A stretch of DNA of 31,507 nucleotides, taken from positions 1 through 31,507 of IMG/VR virus record IMGVR_UViG_3300025684_000044. One strand, 5' to 3'. The notes beneath the pieces were generated by a model. The model ran no database searches. It was not told the DNA's origin and was given only the letters and a program-made list of their open reading frames with translations. Each line of letters begins with the position of its first letter. Position 1 is the first letter of the stretch. Below, in pieces: positions 1 through 8,772 of the stretch. Origin of the DNA: a virus. The position numbers and the translations under genes are program-made.

Positions 1-360
1 TTCAATCGTTTTATCTGAGATATCGCCCCAGTATAGTAAGTTACCGCCTGTAGCGGCATCCCAAATACCAAAGCCTTTAACTGTGAATGCAGAACCTAAA
101 GTGTTTTCAAATTCAATGTCAGCATCAGGACCAGCAAAGCTACTGCCAGAAGTTGTAGCAAAAGTAATTGGTGGGCGTTCGTTAGCACTTGCTCCAGTTG
201 CTGTGTAGCTGGTAGATGCAATTTCATTAATTGTGCTATCGTCTGGGTCTGCTGTTTCAATAAGACCCAAATAAATAGTAGTAGGTGCGCTAAAGCCACC
301 GGCATTTGCGTTAAGCCAGAAGTCTAAGACTGCATTTTCTAAATAATTCGACTTGGACAT
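1..360 (-). CDS. Putative tail-fibre-like structural protein (3' end cut by window)
   Basis: The reading frame is open for 120 codons from an ATG at 360 to the window edge, so the C-terminus is missing. An AAAGGAAAG ribosome site precedes the ATG. The protein opens with SNYLENAVLDFWL, continues with PTTIYLGL and later has GSAFTVKGFGIWDAATGGNLLYWG. This NYLEN...PTT-Y-GL layout followed by a 'fgIwda..GnllyWG' stretch is the one I know from small phage proteins usually labelled tail fibre or Gp80-like. It is the last visible gene of the leftward structural arm and shares its MSKS start with the next gene upstream. The exact virion position is uncertain. Confidence 0.6.
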   Translation of the reverse strand, partial: MSKSNYLENAVLDFWLNANAGGFSAPTTIYLGLIETADPDDSTINEIASTSYTATGASANERPPITFATTSGSSFAGPDADIEFENTLGSAFTVKGFGIWDAATGGNLLYWGDISDKTIE

Positions 361-382
361 TTTCTTTCCTTTAAAAGAGTCA

Positions 383-398
383 GGGGGCCGAAGCCCCC
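383..398 (-). terminator. Strong hairpin with UUCG loop between two structural genes
   Basis: GGGGGC and GCCCCC (383-388 and 393-398) form a perfect 6-bp GC stem. Read on the minus strand the loop is TTCG, the most stable RNA tetraloop. It lies between the stop of the 136-aa gene and the start of the fibre-like gene. Only a short interrupted T stretch follows (TGACTCTTTT), so it may be a leaky terminator or an mRNA-stabilising element rather than a full stop. Confidence 0.45.
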
Positions 399-411
399 AT
401 CATCGGTTAGC

Positions 412-822
412 TTACGCTAGCTGATCACGATCAACTTCGTCAGCACCTGCTGTCGCTTCATTAACGTCAACAACAATTGCCCATACACGAGCAGTTACTG
501 TAGCCGCAGGAGAAGCTGTAGCTGTACCTGTTACGTCGATTGTGTCGGCAGTTGCTACGATACCCTGTGTTTGAGTACCGAAAGCGAAGTCACCTGCAGA
601 ACCACTATCCACAGCGGTAGCCGCCATGAAAGTTGTAGTTCCATCAGTTACTGTGACATCATAGTCTGCAGAATCCATAGCGTCGATTAACTCAACGCCA
701 GCCGCAAGAACGAGAGTACCCGCTCCTACAGATGGACCTGTGACTGTGCCAGTTGTAGTCGGAAGTTCGACTTCCGCTTCAACCATTACTGCTTTTGCAA
801 GCAAAGAAGTAGATTTAGACAT
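412..822 (-). CDS. Ala/Thr-rich small protein next to the capsid gene; candidate head decoration protein
   Basis: The 136-aa product follows the major capsid gene after 14 nt, with a strong GGGGAG ribosome site. The sequence is rich in Ala, Thr, Val and Gly with alternating hydrophobic stretches (VTVTDGTTTF, ATVTARVWAIVVDV), typical of an all-beta surface domain. It has no Cys, no signal peptide and no membrane segment. It starts MSKSTSLLAKAV, like the MSKS start of the downstream gene. Small beta proteins directly after the capsid gene are often decoration or head-completion proteins, so that role is inferred from position only. I do not recognise the family. Confidence 0.75.
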   Translation of the reverse strand: MSKSTSLLAKAVMVEAEVELPTTTGTVTGPSVGAGTLVLAAGVELIDAMDSADYDVTVTDGTTTFMAATAVDSGSAGDFAFGTQTQGIVATADTIDVTGTATASPAATVTARVWAIVVDVNEATAGADEVDRDQLA

Positions 823-836
823 AGTAAGTTCTCCCC

Positions 837-1922
837 TTATACACCAGTTGCTGTTACGTAACGAGCAGTAGTGATAGCTTCAGGACGAAGAATCTTACGG
901 CCATACAGGTTCATACCACGGACGATGTCAGCGAATGAATCAGGGTCACGGTAAGTTTCAGTCTTAGCAATCTGCTGTGCAGAAGCTACTGCTGAATCGT
1001 GACCAGCAACTACAACACCAAAGTCTGTAGCCTGAAGGGTAGATGAAGACTGAGCCGCACCACCACCTACTGCTGGCAAGTTGTTAGAAACATAGACACG
1101 GAATCCGTGCAAGTTATTAACAGTCAAGCCATTGCGAAGTCCGCCATTCTCACCGAAGTCAGAGTTGAACAGACGAGAGTCTTCATCACGGAGAAGCTCC
1201 ATGAAGACAGGATCAATAACCAACCAACGGCCATTTGAATCAACAAATTGCTGGTCAAGAAGACGAGCCATACGGTTGATCAATTGGAGTGGAGAGATAT
1301 CGTCATCTGTAGTTGCGTTGACACCTGGAAGACGAGGCTTCAGAGGAATCGCTTCACCAGCTACAGCGGCACCACCATCATCCAAAGAGAAGTCAGTAGC
1401 GTCGAGCTTCATAGAAGCCAAAAGTTCATCAGTACCAGCAGTATCGACAGCAACAGAACCAGCAACCTGATCGTTAACTGCGCTAGCATTGCTGTTCAAT
1501 GAAGCTTGCTTATAGCCTGAGATGTAACCCAAGACTTCTTGGTCAAACTGATCACGGAGGCGATAACCGGCACGGTCAGTAGCCATATCCATGAAGTTGA
1601 CGTGTGAATGCGCATCTTCAATGTCGTCCATTTTGAATGCGAAATAGTGCGCTTGGTCAACTACGAGAGTGAAATCTTCGTCGTCGATGTCTTGCGCTGT
1701 GATTTGAGTACCACGTGAGTACTCTTTAACAGTGATCTCTGGCTCTTTGATGATCTTTACAGAGTCACCGAAGTTAGCGATTTCACCGAAGTAGTCGTTG
1801 TTTGTGATATCTTCAACAATTGAAGACTTACGGAAGGCTTTTTGGACCTTCTGGGAATAGATTACAGGTGAGAAATTACCGTTAGGTAAGTTTCCATATC
1901 CTGCTGCTGAACGAAATGCCAT
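837..1922 (-). CDS. Major capsid protein
   Basis: This 361-aa protein most likely forms the icosahedral head shell. It begins MAFRSAAGYGNLPNGNFSP and contains IVEDITNNDYFGEI followed by GDSVKIIKEPEITVKEYSRG, then a long helical segment after residue 90 and an AGHDSAVASAQQI stretch near the C-terminus. These resemble phage coat proteins with an HK97-type fold as I know them. Position supports it: the scaffold gene is immediately upstream, and portal and terminase precede that. The start is fixed by a GAGGAG site 9 nt before the ATG. The 257-nt leader before it is unusually long for this arm, which suggests separate control of the most abundant virion protein. Confidence 0.85.
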   Translation of the reverse strand: MAFRSAAGYGNLPNGNFSPVIYSQKVQKAFRKSSIVEDITNNDYFGEIANFGDSVKIIKEPEITVKEYSRGTQITAQDIDDEDFTLVVDQAHYFAFKMDDIEDAHSHVNFMDMATDRAGYRLRDQFDQEVLGYISGYKQASLNSNASAVNDQVAGSVAVDTAGTDELLASMKLDATDFSLDDGGAAVAGEAIPLKPRLPGVNATTDDDISPLQLINRMARLLDQQFVDSNGRWLVIDPVFMELLRDEDSRLFNSDFGENGGLRNGLTVNNLHGFRVYVSNNLPAVGGGAAQSSSTLQATDFGVVVAGHDSAVASAQQIAKTETYRDPDSFADIVRGMNLYGRKILRPEAITTARYVTATGV

Positions 1923-2088
1923 GATAAGTTCTCCTCATAGTCAGGCATAATTTACATATTAGATTACGACTGACCGTGTTAGAGGCTTGATACACTGTGG
2001 GTGTCTGGGTTGACATGCTCGGCCAAAAGCATTACAATCAAAGGCCACGGTTTCAAGGTATTCTTATACGGTTAGTAATCTTTATTCT

Positions 2089-2133
2089 CTAGATAAGAGA
2101 CAGGTTGTCCATACGGGGCTGTCTCATACCTAG
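2089..2133 (-). promoter_or_regulatory. Inverted repeat in the leader between scaffold and capsid genes
   Basis: GAGACAG (2097-2103) and CTGTCTC (2119-2125) form a perfect 7-bp stem with a 15-nt loop. CTAG pairs (2089-2092 and 2130-2133) extend it after a small internal mismatch. It lies 47 nt after the scaffold stop in the 257-nt gap 1923-2179, which holds no gene that I can see. No T-run follows on either strand, so I favour an RNA processing or stabilising hairpin over a terminator. Confidence 0.4.
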
Positions 2134-2179
2134 TAAATATACATCTGGTGTAGCGATAATTAACTTTGTGTCAAGCCTT

Positions 2180-2968
2180 TTATCGTGCCGCACCTGACAT
2201 ATCATAAACAAATTTACCACTTTGCATTGCGCTAAGAATATCTTCTTCGTACTTCTCGTACTCATACGCCTTTAAAGCAGCAACCTTGCTTTCACTCCAG
2301 TCCGCATTTGGCGATGCAGATGGAGAATTCTTTGTAGTTTTCTTGACGGCTTTAGCCGCTTCTTTTTCTAACTGAGAATCAGAACGCTTCTCTGAGATCA
2401 TTCCCATATCCGCTTTGTACAAATCAATTGCACGTCCTGCGGCAATAGCGTCTGTATCATTCTTATACAGTGCGTCTTGGATATAAGTTGGTTGTTCTTT
2501 TACCCAAGCATGAAAATTTTTATCGGCACGGATAGTATCAAAATCAGGATGCATTTGCTGAAGTTGATGTTGTGCCTTTTCCTTCTCTAACTGAGTTTTC
2601 ATTTTTCGTAGATCAGACATACTCTGTTCTACTTCTTGGCTGGCTTCTCGTGCCCGTTTTTGAGCGATAGAGTCAACAATCTTTGCAACTTCAGGATACT
2701 TTGTAGCCCACGCTTCAATCTCTTCTTCAGATGTTGGAAGTTTAAACTCTTCCTTTTTCTGAGCGTTGATTTGTTGCTTGAGTTTTTCTAGTTGCCTATC
2801 CTTTGTCTCTACAGTCTGTTGCATATAACGCCGAAGGTCACCATATCGTTTTTTAAAGGTTTCCTCTTCAGAGTCTTCCACAGTTTCTTCAGCTTGCGCT
2901 TCTACTGCTTCTTCTTGCTGTACTTCTTCTTCCTCAATCTCTTGACGTGAGTAACGTTTATTAGCCAT
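2180..2968 (-). CDS. Capsid scaffolding protein
   Basis: This 262-aa protein probably guides assembly of the capsid protein into a procapsid and then leaves. It is almost entirely charged and helical: a Glu/Gln-rich N-terminus (1-45), a long predicted coiled coil (about 45-145, with runs such as DLRKMKTQLEKEKAQ), a conserved-looking HPDFDTIRADKNFHAWV segment (about 140-156), and a basic linker KAVKKTTKNS before the C-terminal helix. That linker and helix are where phage scaffolds usually bind coat protein. It directly precedes the major capsid gene. There are no Cys residues and no membrane segment. Confidence 0.8.
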   Translation of the reverse strand: MANKRYSRQEIEEEEVQQEEAVEAQAEETVEDSEEETFKKRYGDLRRYMQQTVETKDRQLEKLKQQINAQKKEEFKLPTSEEEIEAWATKYPEVAKIVDSIAQKRAREASQEVEQSMSDLRKMKTQLEKEKAQHQLQQMHPDFDTIRADKNFHAWVKEQPTYIQDALYKNDTDAIAAGRAIDLYKADMGMISEKRSDSQLEKEAAKAVKKTTKNSPSASPNADWSESKVAALKAYEYEKYEEDILSAMQSGKFVYDMSGAAR

Positions 2969-3026
2969 TGTATTTTCCTTTTGCTGGGGGCCATAATGGG
3001 TAGCCCATATAACTACTTGCGGTGCT

Positions 3027-3398
3027 TTAGACCGGAGGAGTAGCTTCCTCTTCTTCCATTGGCATATCTGCCATAGGTTCTTCTGCGGGTGCCATCATGC
3101 CCTCACCTTCTGGTGCTGGCTCTGCTTCACCCTGAATTGTTGAGCCTAACTGCTCGACAAGACGTGCCATGACAGGCTCGCCCACAATTTCATCAAAATA
3201 AGATGCGGCGGGAGATGCTAAGAAAATAGTTGCTTTCTTACGTTTCTCATCGTCCATATCCATGAAGTTGCCCATCAAAGTTTCCATATCAAACTTAGAC
3301 TGCTCTTCGTCTGCCATAGGCTCGTCTGCTGGCATAATTGCTTCAGGAGCAGGGGCTGCCATGCCATTCATTTCTTCATTCATCATATCTTCAGCCAT
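3027..3398 (-). CDS. Acidic Met/Glu/Pro-rich protein in the head gene cluster
   Basis: The 123-aa product is not one I recognise. It starts MAEDMMNEEMNGMAAPAPEA, has a short helical core around residues 35-90 (MDDEKRKKATIFLASPAASYFDEIVGEP) and ends in a tail of repeated PMADMPMEEEE-type sequence. Met and Glu content is extreme and the charge is strongly negative. Its ATG overlaps the stop of the 520-aa gene by 1 nt, implying translational coupling. Placed between that gene and the scaffold, it could be an assembly helper or a minor head protein, but nothing in the sequence decides this. Confidence 0.7.
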   Translation of the reverse strand: MAEDMMNEEMNGMAAPAPEAIMPADEPMADEEQSKFDMETLMGNFMDMDDEKRKKATIFLASPAASYFDEIVGEPVMARLVEQLGSTIQGEAEPAPEGEGMMAPAEEPMADMPMEEEEATPPV

Positions 3399-4960
3399 TA
3401 TTTGCTTCCTTTTGAATATTGCATTGCCGCTACTTTCGGCTTGTTCTTTTTAGTGACGTATCCGCCTTTGTTCATATAACCACTGTAGTCACCCTTGTCG
3501 TCGTCGGATTCTGTTGTTGCAGATGTACCTGAATCTGTACCAGCTTCGCTACTGCTACTATCATCACTCTTATTATTGTCGCTGGAAGCATTTCCATCAC
3601 CTGTTACCGTTGACAATGAACCGAAATCTGCTTTGTCTACTGCATCAATCCAAGATCCAAACTCATCGTCTGTCATGCTAAAAGGATCAACTTTTTCTCC
3701 TGTACTCGGGTCTGTATGAGCATAATCAGATGCCCAAGTACCACCACCTTCTCTCTCTTGTAACTCAGTAATCTTGGTGCTAGAAGTTGCTTTAAACGAA
3801 GCAGTTTCAGGATCAAAGGTATAGTTGTAGGTTCTAGGCAACTTAGTAGCATCTAGACCTGATGCAATTTTAGAGATCTCATTCGCACGGGTTAATGCGG
3901 CTCTAGACGCACCAACCTCATCGTATAAACGCTGACCCTCAGCGACTAACATACCTACCCCTGGAAAGATAGAACGCTCTACATCTGTTGGTTGGGTCAT
4001 GCGAGAAAAAGCTCTGTCAGCTAATGTAGAACCCGGTTGATCTGCCAAATCTTCTGCGGACAGTGGGCCAAAAGCTTCAGCAAGTTTTGTCCCTAGACGA
4101 TCTGCGTATTGGGGTGTGTACGATTCAAAACCGCCACCGCCGCCTTCATCATCTCCAGTGGGTACACCCACGGAAGGCTCAGTTACAGCTTCTGGTGCTA
4201 CTGGAACACAGGTATCTGTATCGGGGTCATAAATAAAACCTTCACCACATTGTTTATACTCGTTACCGTAAACTTCACGCTGTACGATCTCTCCAGGAGA
4301 CATACGAGTAGACAATTCAGGCTTAAATTCTTCTGGAGTTACTGTTTCTCCGGTGACAGGGTCACGGTACACATAAACAATCCTTCCAGTTTGTGGATCA
4401 ATCTCTTGTGTTAGACGGTACCTAGAGGGCACTACGGGGTCTGGTGCCTCTGGCATAGTAATAATACCTTCAGCCGCCTCTACAACTTTAACTGTAGCCT
4501 TTTCTACTTCGGGCTTGTCTTTTTCTTCAATCTCGTATTCTTCAGACTCAACTTCAGCAATGCGTCCATCTTCAGCCATCAAGCCCATGCCCATCTTGGC
4601 TTCTTGCCGCATCATCTCAAACTGCTTAACCCCATGCCAGCGAACAACATCGGCAGGGATAACGTACTCACCTTCGGATAACATTGCAGGAATATCATCG
4701 GCAACTTCTTGCGGCATTGATCCAGCAGGAATCTCATTGCCAGACTCTTCTTCAATACCAATAGTGACTCCCATGCCACCACACATTAAACCACCCATGT
4801 TCATCTCCGCTCCATCTTCAGCTTGAGCCGCTTTAATAGCTTCGTGGCGAGCCTTCTCCCACGCTTGGAACTCGCCGTCTTCGTTAATATCGGCCTTTTC
4901 TGGAAGAGCCTTGTTTGGATTTTCTTTCTTCATCTTTTCGCCAGCTTCAGTTTTGATCAT
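3398..4960 (-). CDS. Putative virion-associated protein with EF-hand-like loop and MN-x-GG motifs
   Basis: The 520-aa product has several recognisable pieces. Residues 24-35, DINEDGEFQAWE, fit the 12-residue EF-hand loop (D1, N3, D5, G6, F8, E12). Residues 53-59 are MNMGGLM, and 88-118 contain IPAMLSEGEYVIPADVV followed by RWHGVKQFE, a stretch I recall from marine phage proteins of unknown role. A PQTGRIVYVY...PVTGETVTPEEF segment and a Gly-rich linker come next. The final third is Ser/Thr/Asp-rich and ends with MNKGGYV at 496. The ATG overlaps the upstream stop by 4 nt (ATGA). It is probably structural or injected; the function is unknown. Confidence 0.7.
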   Translation of the reverse strand: MIKTEAGEKMKKENPNKALPEKADINEDGEFQAWEKARHEAIKAAQAEDGAEMNMGGLMCGGMGVTIGIEEESGNEIPAGSMPQEVADDIPAMLSEGEYVIPADVVRWHGVKQFEMMRQEAKMGMGLMAEDGRIAEVESEEYEIEEKDKPEVEKATVKVVEAAEGIITMPEAPDPVVPSRYRLTQEIDPQTGRIVYVYRDPVTGETVTPEEFKPELSTRMSPGEIVQREVYGNEYKQCGEGFIYDPDTDTCVPVAPEAVTEPSVGVPTGDDEGGGGGFESYTPQYADRLGTKLAEAFGPLSAEDLADQPGSTLADRAFSRMTQPTDVERSIFPGVGMLVAEGQRLYDEVGASRAALTRANEISKIASGLDATKLPRTYNYTFDPETASFKATSSTKITELQEREGGGTWASDYAHTDPSTGEKVDPFSMTDDEFGSWIDAVDKADFGSLSTVTGDGNASSDNNKSDDSSSSEAGTDSGTSATTESDDDKGDYSGYMNKGGYVTKKNKPKVAAMQYSKGSK

Positions 4961-6429
4961 GATTCTGCCCTGTTATACTCATCCGACATTAAACCGCCAG
5001 CATTCATTTCTCTGTAACGAACATCTGATGGTAGTTCTTCTCCCTTAGATGTTGGTAAAGGCTCAGGTGCTTCGGATTTTTTCCAGTACTTGACACCTTT
5101 TGCGTATACACGATCCCCGATAATAGTTGCCTCATCAGCACCTTTTACTGCTTGACCTGTCTGCATATCTATGAAAAGATGGTTAAACTTAGGATTAAAT
5201 CCTACTTCTACTAAATCTTCTGGTGTGTACTGCTCTAGTACACTTGGGCTATTTGTATATTTGCCATTAACAGAAGCCATAGGAAATTTGTTCTTAGAGG
5301 CTTTAGTTTCTTTACCTAGAATCTTAGCGGCAATATCTCTTCTACCCGCTTGGCCTATAGCAAACTCTGCGTTTTTAACGGTTACTACTGGCATATAGGA
5401 AAGTGCTTTCCCACTGTATGTTTTAGCGTGAAGAGTCTGTAAGGTGTTTAAACTTTTATCAACGCCTTCGCCAACAGAAGAATTTAGATTCTTACGGACT
5501 GCTACTTTTGTACCCTCTTCTACAGGAGCGTATAGCTTCTCGCCCTTATCACCAGCAACCTTGCCAGTCTTTTTTGCAGTATCTTCTAGCATCTTTACTG
5601 TAGCAGACGCATAATTTCGTAGCTCTTCCCCCGCCAACTTAGCTTCGTCTACACCAACGTCCAACGCTTTAGATGCTTTAGTCGCAGTCTTCCCCCCAGG
5701 AATTGCACCTATCGCAGATATAGCAGCCTTGCCATATTCGCCTTCCATAAGGGCTTTACCAGTATTTATAATGGCTTCCGCTGTACCCGCAGGTGATAGG
5801 TCTTCGCCAAACTCCTTAATGCCTTGAGCGTATTCGGCAACGCCCATCTTAGGCTCTGCTTCTTCTTCAGCAGTTTCTGAGAGAACAAGTGGATCAGTCA
5901 TTAATCCACCTGCATTCATTTTAGATTTTTCTACCCAAGTTCCTTCAGGTCCAATCTCATAGAGACCTCCATCTTCTTTCTCAGGTTCTTTAGTTGCACC
6001 GTAGTACACTAAAGGTTTCATTTCTTCAGGCAAATCTAACTCTCTACCTTCTTTTTCAGCTAACTCCCATTCTTCAACGTAAGACTTAGCAATCTCTAAC
6101 GCTTGCTCTGTGGTTAGCTGATCTGCTTGCTCTTCGTCAAGCATTTCATAAAGCTTCTTTCCAATAGCATTATTATGAAGATCCATCTTCTTTCCACGAG
6201 AATCTCCTATACTGCCTACGTATTCTTTAGTACCTAAGATAATATCCGAAGCAAGATCAGGGTACTGAGCATACATTGCTAAAGAAGCACCAATATGCCG
6301 AATAGCATCGTACTTGTTATCTGCTTCATCGTAGTTAGTATCTTCGGCTTTACGAAGATCTTTAACGTAGGTCTGTGCTTTCTCTTTGATGTCAAAAGGA
6401 GCTAAAAACCCAGTATCCCGCTCTGCCAT
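4957..6429 (-). CDS. Polyvalent-like multidomain virion protein
   Basis: The 490-aa product looks modular. Residues 41-90 carry D-A-I-R-H (41-45) and K-M-D-L-H-N-N-A-I-G (81-90), the spaced signature of a DUF6973-like domain as I remember it. MNAGGLM occurs at 171 and again at 475. Residues 237-248 hold an ISAIGAIPGGK segment like the linkers before toxin domains in polymorphic toxins. Residues 409-444 hold VGFNPKFNHLFIDMQTGQAV followed by ADEATIIGDRVYAK, which resembles a module common in large phage polyvalent proteins. Such proteins are often carried in the virion and injected. No catalytic residues can be assigned. It is coupled to both neighbours (1-nt and 4-nt overlaps). Confidence 0.7.
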   Translation of the reverse strand: MAERDTGFLAPFDIKEKAQTYVKDLRKAEDTNYDEADNKYDAIRHIGASLAMYAQYPDLASDIILGTKEYVGSIGDSRGKKMDLHNNAIGKKLYEMLDEEQADQLTTEQALEIAKSYVEEWELAEKEGRELDLPEEMKPLVYYGATKEPEKEDGGLYEIGPEGTWVEKSKMNAGGLMTDPLVLSETAEEEAEPKMGVAEYAQGIKEFGEDLSPAGTAEAIINTGKALMEGEYGKAAISAIGAIPGGKTATKASKALDVGVDEAKLAGEELRNYASATVKMLEDTAKKTGKVAGDKGEKLYAPVEEGTKVAVRKNLNSSVGEGVDKSLNTLQTLHAKTYSGKALSYMPVVTVKNAEFAIGQAGRRDIAAKILGKETKASKNKFPMASVNGKYTNSPSVLEQYTPEDLVEVGFNPKFNHLFIDMQTGQAVKGADEATIIGDRVYAKGVKYWKKSEAPEPLPTSKGEELPSDVRYREMNAGGLMSDEYNRAES

Positions 6430-6656
6430 TAGTGCTTACCCTCTCCCGCCCTCTGGATAGCCTCATCCTTCAGCGTTAATAATCGACGTACTTCCCGTAT
6501 CTGACCCTGCAGTGAATACATTTCTGCTTCTGTAGGACATTGTTCTAATTGTGTGTGCAGATAATTCAAGCGATCACCAACGTATGTCTCTAACCGTTCC
6601 ATGTTCTGCTTACCATTGACTAACGCCAATAACTTACGTGCGGTTTCTATTTGCAT
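6429..6656 (-). CDS. Small helical protein after the portal gene
   Basis: This 75-aa product is predicted to be nearly all helix, with heptad-like spacing in LETYVGDRLNYLHTQLEQ and a second helix YSLQGQIREVRRLLTLKDEAI. It has one Cys and no membrane segment. Its ATG overlaps the portal stop by 1 nt (TAATG) and its own stop overlaps the next ATG in the same way, so the three genes are likely co-translated. Size and position would suit a head-completion or portal-associated factor, but I do not recognise it. Confidence 0.7.
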   Translation of the reverse strand: MQIETARKLLALVNGKQNMERLETYVGDRLNYLHTQLEQCPTEAEMYSLQGQIREVRRLLTLKDEAIQRAGEGKH

Positions 6657-8761
6657 TAAGCGGCCTCTGGTCCTGCAGTATCAGGGCGACTAAACCCTTC
6701 GGCTCCCGGTTCAGGGGCGTTTCCTGGCCCCATAGCTCCCGCTCCTACCCCTGCTTGGTTATCTAGCGTAGGTGACCCTTCTTGCCCCTGTTGAGGCGCT
6801 TGTGGGCCTTCCTGTGCGGTCTGAGGGGCATTTTGTTGGTACTGCGCCATAAGTGCAGCTTGGATAGCAGCCTCACGAGGATCGTTGACGATCTTATCTT
6901 CGTCTAGGTCTAGGCTTGCGGCTATCTCACGAAGGATGTAATCAAACTTAATCATCGGAGCCATCGCTGGGTTACTACCCAATTGCATAACCTGCATCAG
7001 CTTCTGTGAGCGGATTTCATTGCGCATGAGAGATTCTGTTCCACGAGCAATAACGGCAAGATCACCGTTAGCTTCTGGGTCAAAGTCAAACTGCATGTTA
7101 AAAGCAAACATCGCTTGGCCTAGCGGTGACAGCAGATAGTCGTCAATGTTTTTAACGACAGTCTTAATGTTTTGGGCGGCGGCACCCATCAACATAGACA
7201 TACCAGAAGCGGTACGCCCTACACCCATAACGCCAGTCTGTCCGTGCGAAAATGAGGGGATTCCTGTTGCTTCGTCCGCTAGCTGGCGGGACTTATCAAA
7301 CAACATCATGTTCTCGTTGGATACGTTTTGGAACTTAGTTGAAAATAATGCCTGACCGGGTGCTCCCCCTTGACGACGGAACACTTTTCCTGGGTACACA
7401 GACAGATCCTGACCGGGAACTAAGTTTGTCTCGTCCACCTCAAAGATCAGGTTGCCCGACAACACAGCGTTGTCTACAGCCATACGCATGAATCCATTCA
7501 TTAGCTGTTGGGTATCTTCCATGTTCTCTGCTACACCAATACCAAAAAAGCTGTATGGATTTAGCTCAAAGGGTACTGCGTAGAACGGAATACGAGTTGG
7601 TTTGAATGGATTAAGGACGAGACGAAGAATATTACCCCCGCAAACCCACGCATTAATCTGAATCTGATCTTGCTTCTTAAGTTCTTTAGGGATATCTAAG
7701 CCAGCTTCTTGGGCGGCATCTGCATCAATAAAGCCCCAGTATTCTAACACTTCCCAGCGGTTAACTTCGTTTGTGTAGTTACTGTCGTCAATGACATCTT
7801 CCCAATACTCTTTGACGTAGTTAGGTCCAGCTTGAATAGCACGTTCTACTGCTTCATCACGGAAGAATGGACGAGTCTTCAGTTCACGCATTTGAGAGCG
7901 AGACATGCGGTGACGGTACACAGCATACTCAGCTTCATCCATGTTGTACGCATCAGCGTCAGGGTAGAAGTTCCAAATAGATACTGCTTCTAAGCGAGGG
8001 CGAGTTTTAATCTCTGGATTGTAATCGCCATTAGAACTCCAGCGAGGGTACTCAACATCAGTAGCAAATGGTCCTTTGATAATACCTGTACCAAATAGAC
8101 ATTGCTCAAACGCAACGAAGCGTAGGTGCTTGTTACCGTCAGACTCTGAAATCTGATCGTGGATCTTTTTCTCCATACGCCTAGCGGCTTCTTTGGCTGG
8201 CTCGTAAAGAGCAGAAGTCATGGTGTTTCCCGGACCACTCTTGATTTTATCTTCTGCGCCTTTAATTTGTTCTTGGATTGGACCAAGGTCACGAGCAGAG
8301 ACAGCACCTTTAGGTACATCTCGTCCGTCGCCTGTATACCCTACATTTAACTCTTCGTAGATTGACTGCAACGGCTCTGGAACAGCAACGTCAATATGAA
8401 CACTGTCCTGAATGCCTTCGGGAATTGGTGTATTTTCAATGCCGATAGGAAACTTGTTACCCGCAAATAGTACATCGGTTACTTGGCTATAGGCAGCAAG
8501 TACTTTTGTTTTGGTGATCTTAATGAAAATTTGTGAGCGTTCAGTATCTGTAAACTGAGTAGTATCGTCGTACACGCCTCTGTAGTTTTTATACGAAACT
8601 AACCACCGTTGCTCGTCAGTTAAGCGACGGTCCTTAGACCGTTGGTACTTGTCTCTAACGATATCTACAAAACCTGAGTACTGAACATCTTCCTGCTCAC
8701 TCTCAGAATCTTCAAGAGCAACTACTTCTTCGTCAAACTCAGGTTTATCTACTATAGCCAT
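6656..8761 (-). CDS. Portal protein (head-tail connector)
   Basis: The portal ring at one vertex is the channel for DNA packaging and ejection. At 701 aa this is in the size range of P22-type portals. Features seen: an acidic N-terminus (1-25), VRDKYQRSKDRRLTDEQRW (about 35-53) and NYRGVYDDTTQFTDTERSQIF, a core with RWEVLEYWGFID and FYAVPFELNPYSFFGIGV, then TGIPSFSHGQTGVMGVGRTA, and a Pro/Gln/Gly-rich low-complexity tail from about 645. The RSQIFIK...KVLAAYSQVTDVLF stretch is typical of phage portal families. It lies directly after terL, the standard order. Confidence 0.85.
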   Translation of the reverse strand: MAIVDKPEFDEEVVALEDSESEQEDVQYSGFVDIVRDKYQRSKDRRLTDEQRWLVSYKNYRGVYDDTTQFTDTERSQIFIKITKTKVLAAYSQVTDVLFAGNKFPIGIENTPIPEGIQDSVHIDVAVPEPLQSIYEELNVGYTGDGRDVPKGAVSARDLGPIQEQIKGAEDKIKSGPGNTMTSALYEPAKEAARRMEKKIHDQISESDGNKHLRFVAFEQCLFGTGIIKGPFATDVEYPRWSSNGDYNPEIKTRPRLEAVSIWNFYPDADAYNMDEAEYAVYRHRMSRSQMRELKTRPFFRDEAVERAIQAGPNYVKEYWEDVIDDSNYTNEVNRWEVLEYWGFIDADAAQEAGLDIPKELKKQDQIQINAWVCGGNILRLVLNPFKPTRIPFYAVPFELNPYSFFGIGVAENMEDTQQLMNGFMRMAVDNAVLSGNLIFEVDETNLVPGQDLSVYPGKVFRRQGGAPGQALFSTKFQNVSNENMMLFDKSRQLADEATGIPSFSHGQTGVMGVGRTASGMSMLMGAAAQNIKTVVKNIDDYLLSPLGQAMFAFNMQFDFDPEANGDLAVIARGTESLMRNEIRSQKLMQVMQLGSNPAMAPMIKFDYILREIAASLDLDEDKIVNDPREAAIQAALMAQYQQNAPQTAQEGPQAPQQGQEGSPTLDNQAGVGAGAMGPGNAPEPGAEGFSRPDTAGPEAA

Positions 8762-8772
8762 TTATACACCTA

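Noticed and set aside
1132-1470. Plus-strand open frame opposite the capsid gene
   Set aside because: It is the complement of a clear capsid coding sequence, has low-complexity Ser/Arg composition and no ribosome site.
4957-6429. Polymorphic toxin
   Set aside because: The GAIPGGK linker is suggestive, but no toxin active site or adjacent immunity gene is visible and the position is among head genes.
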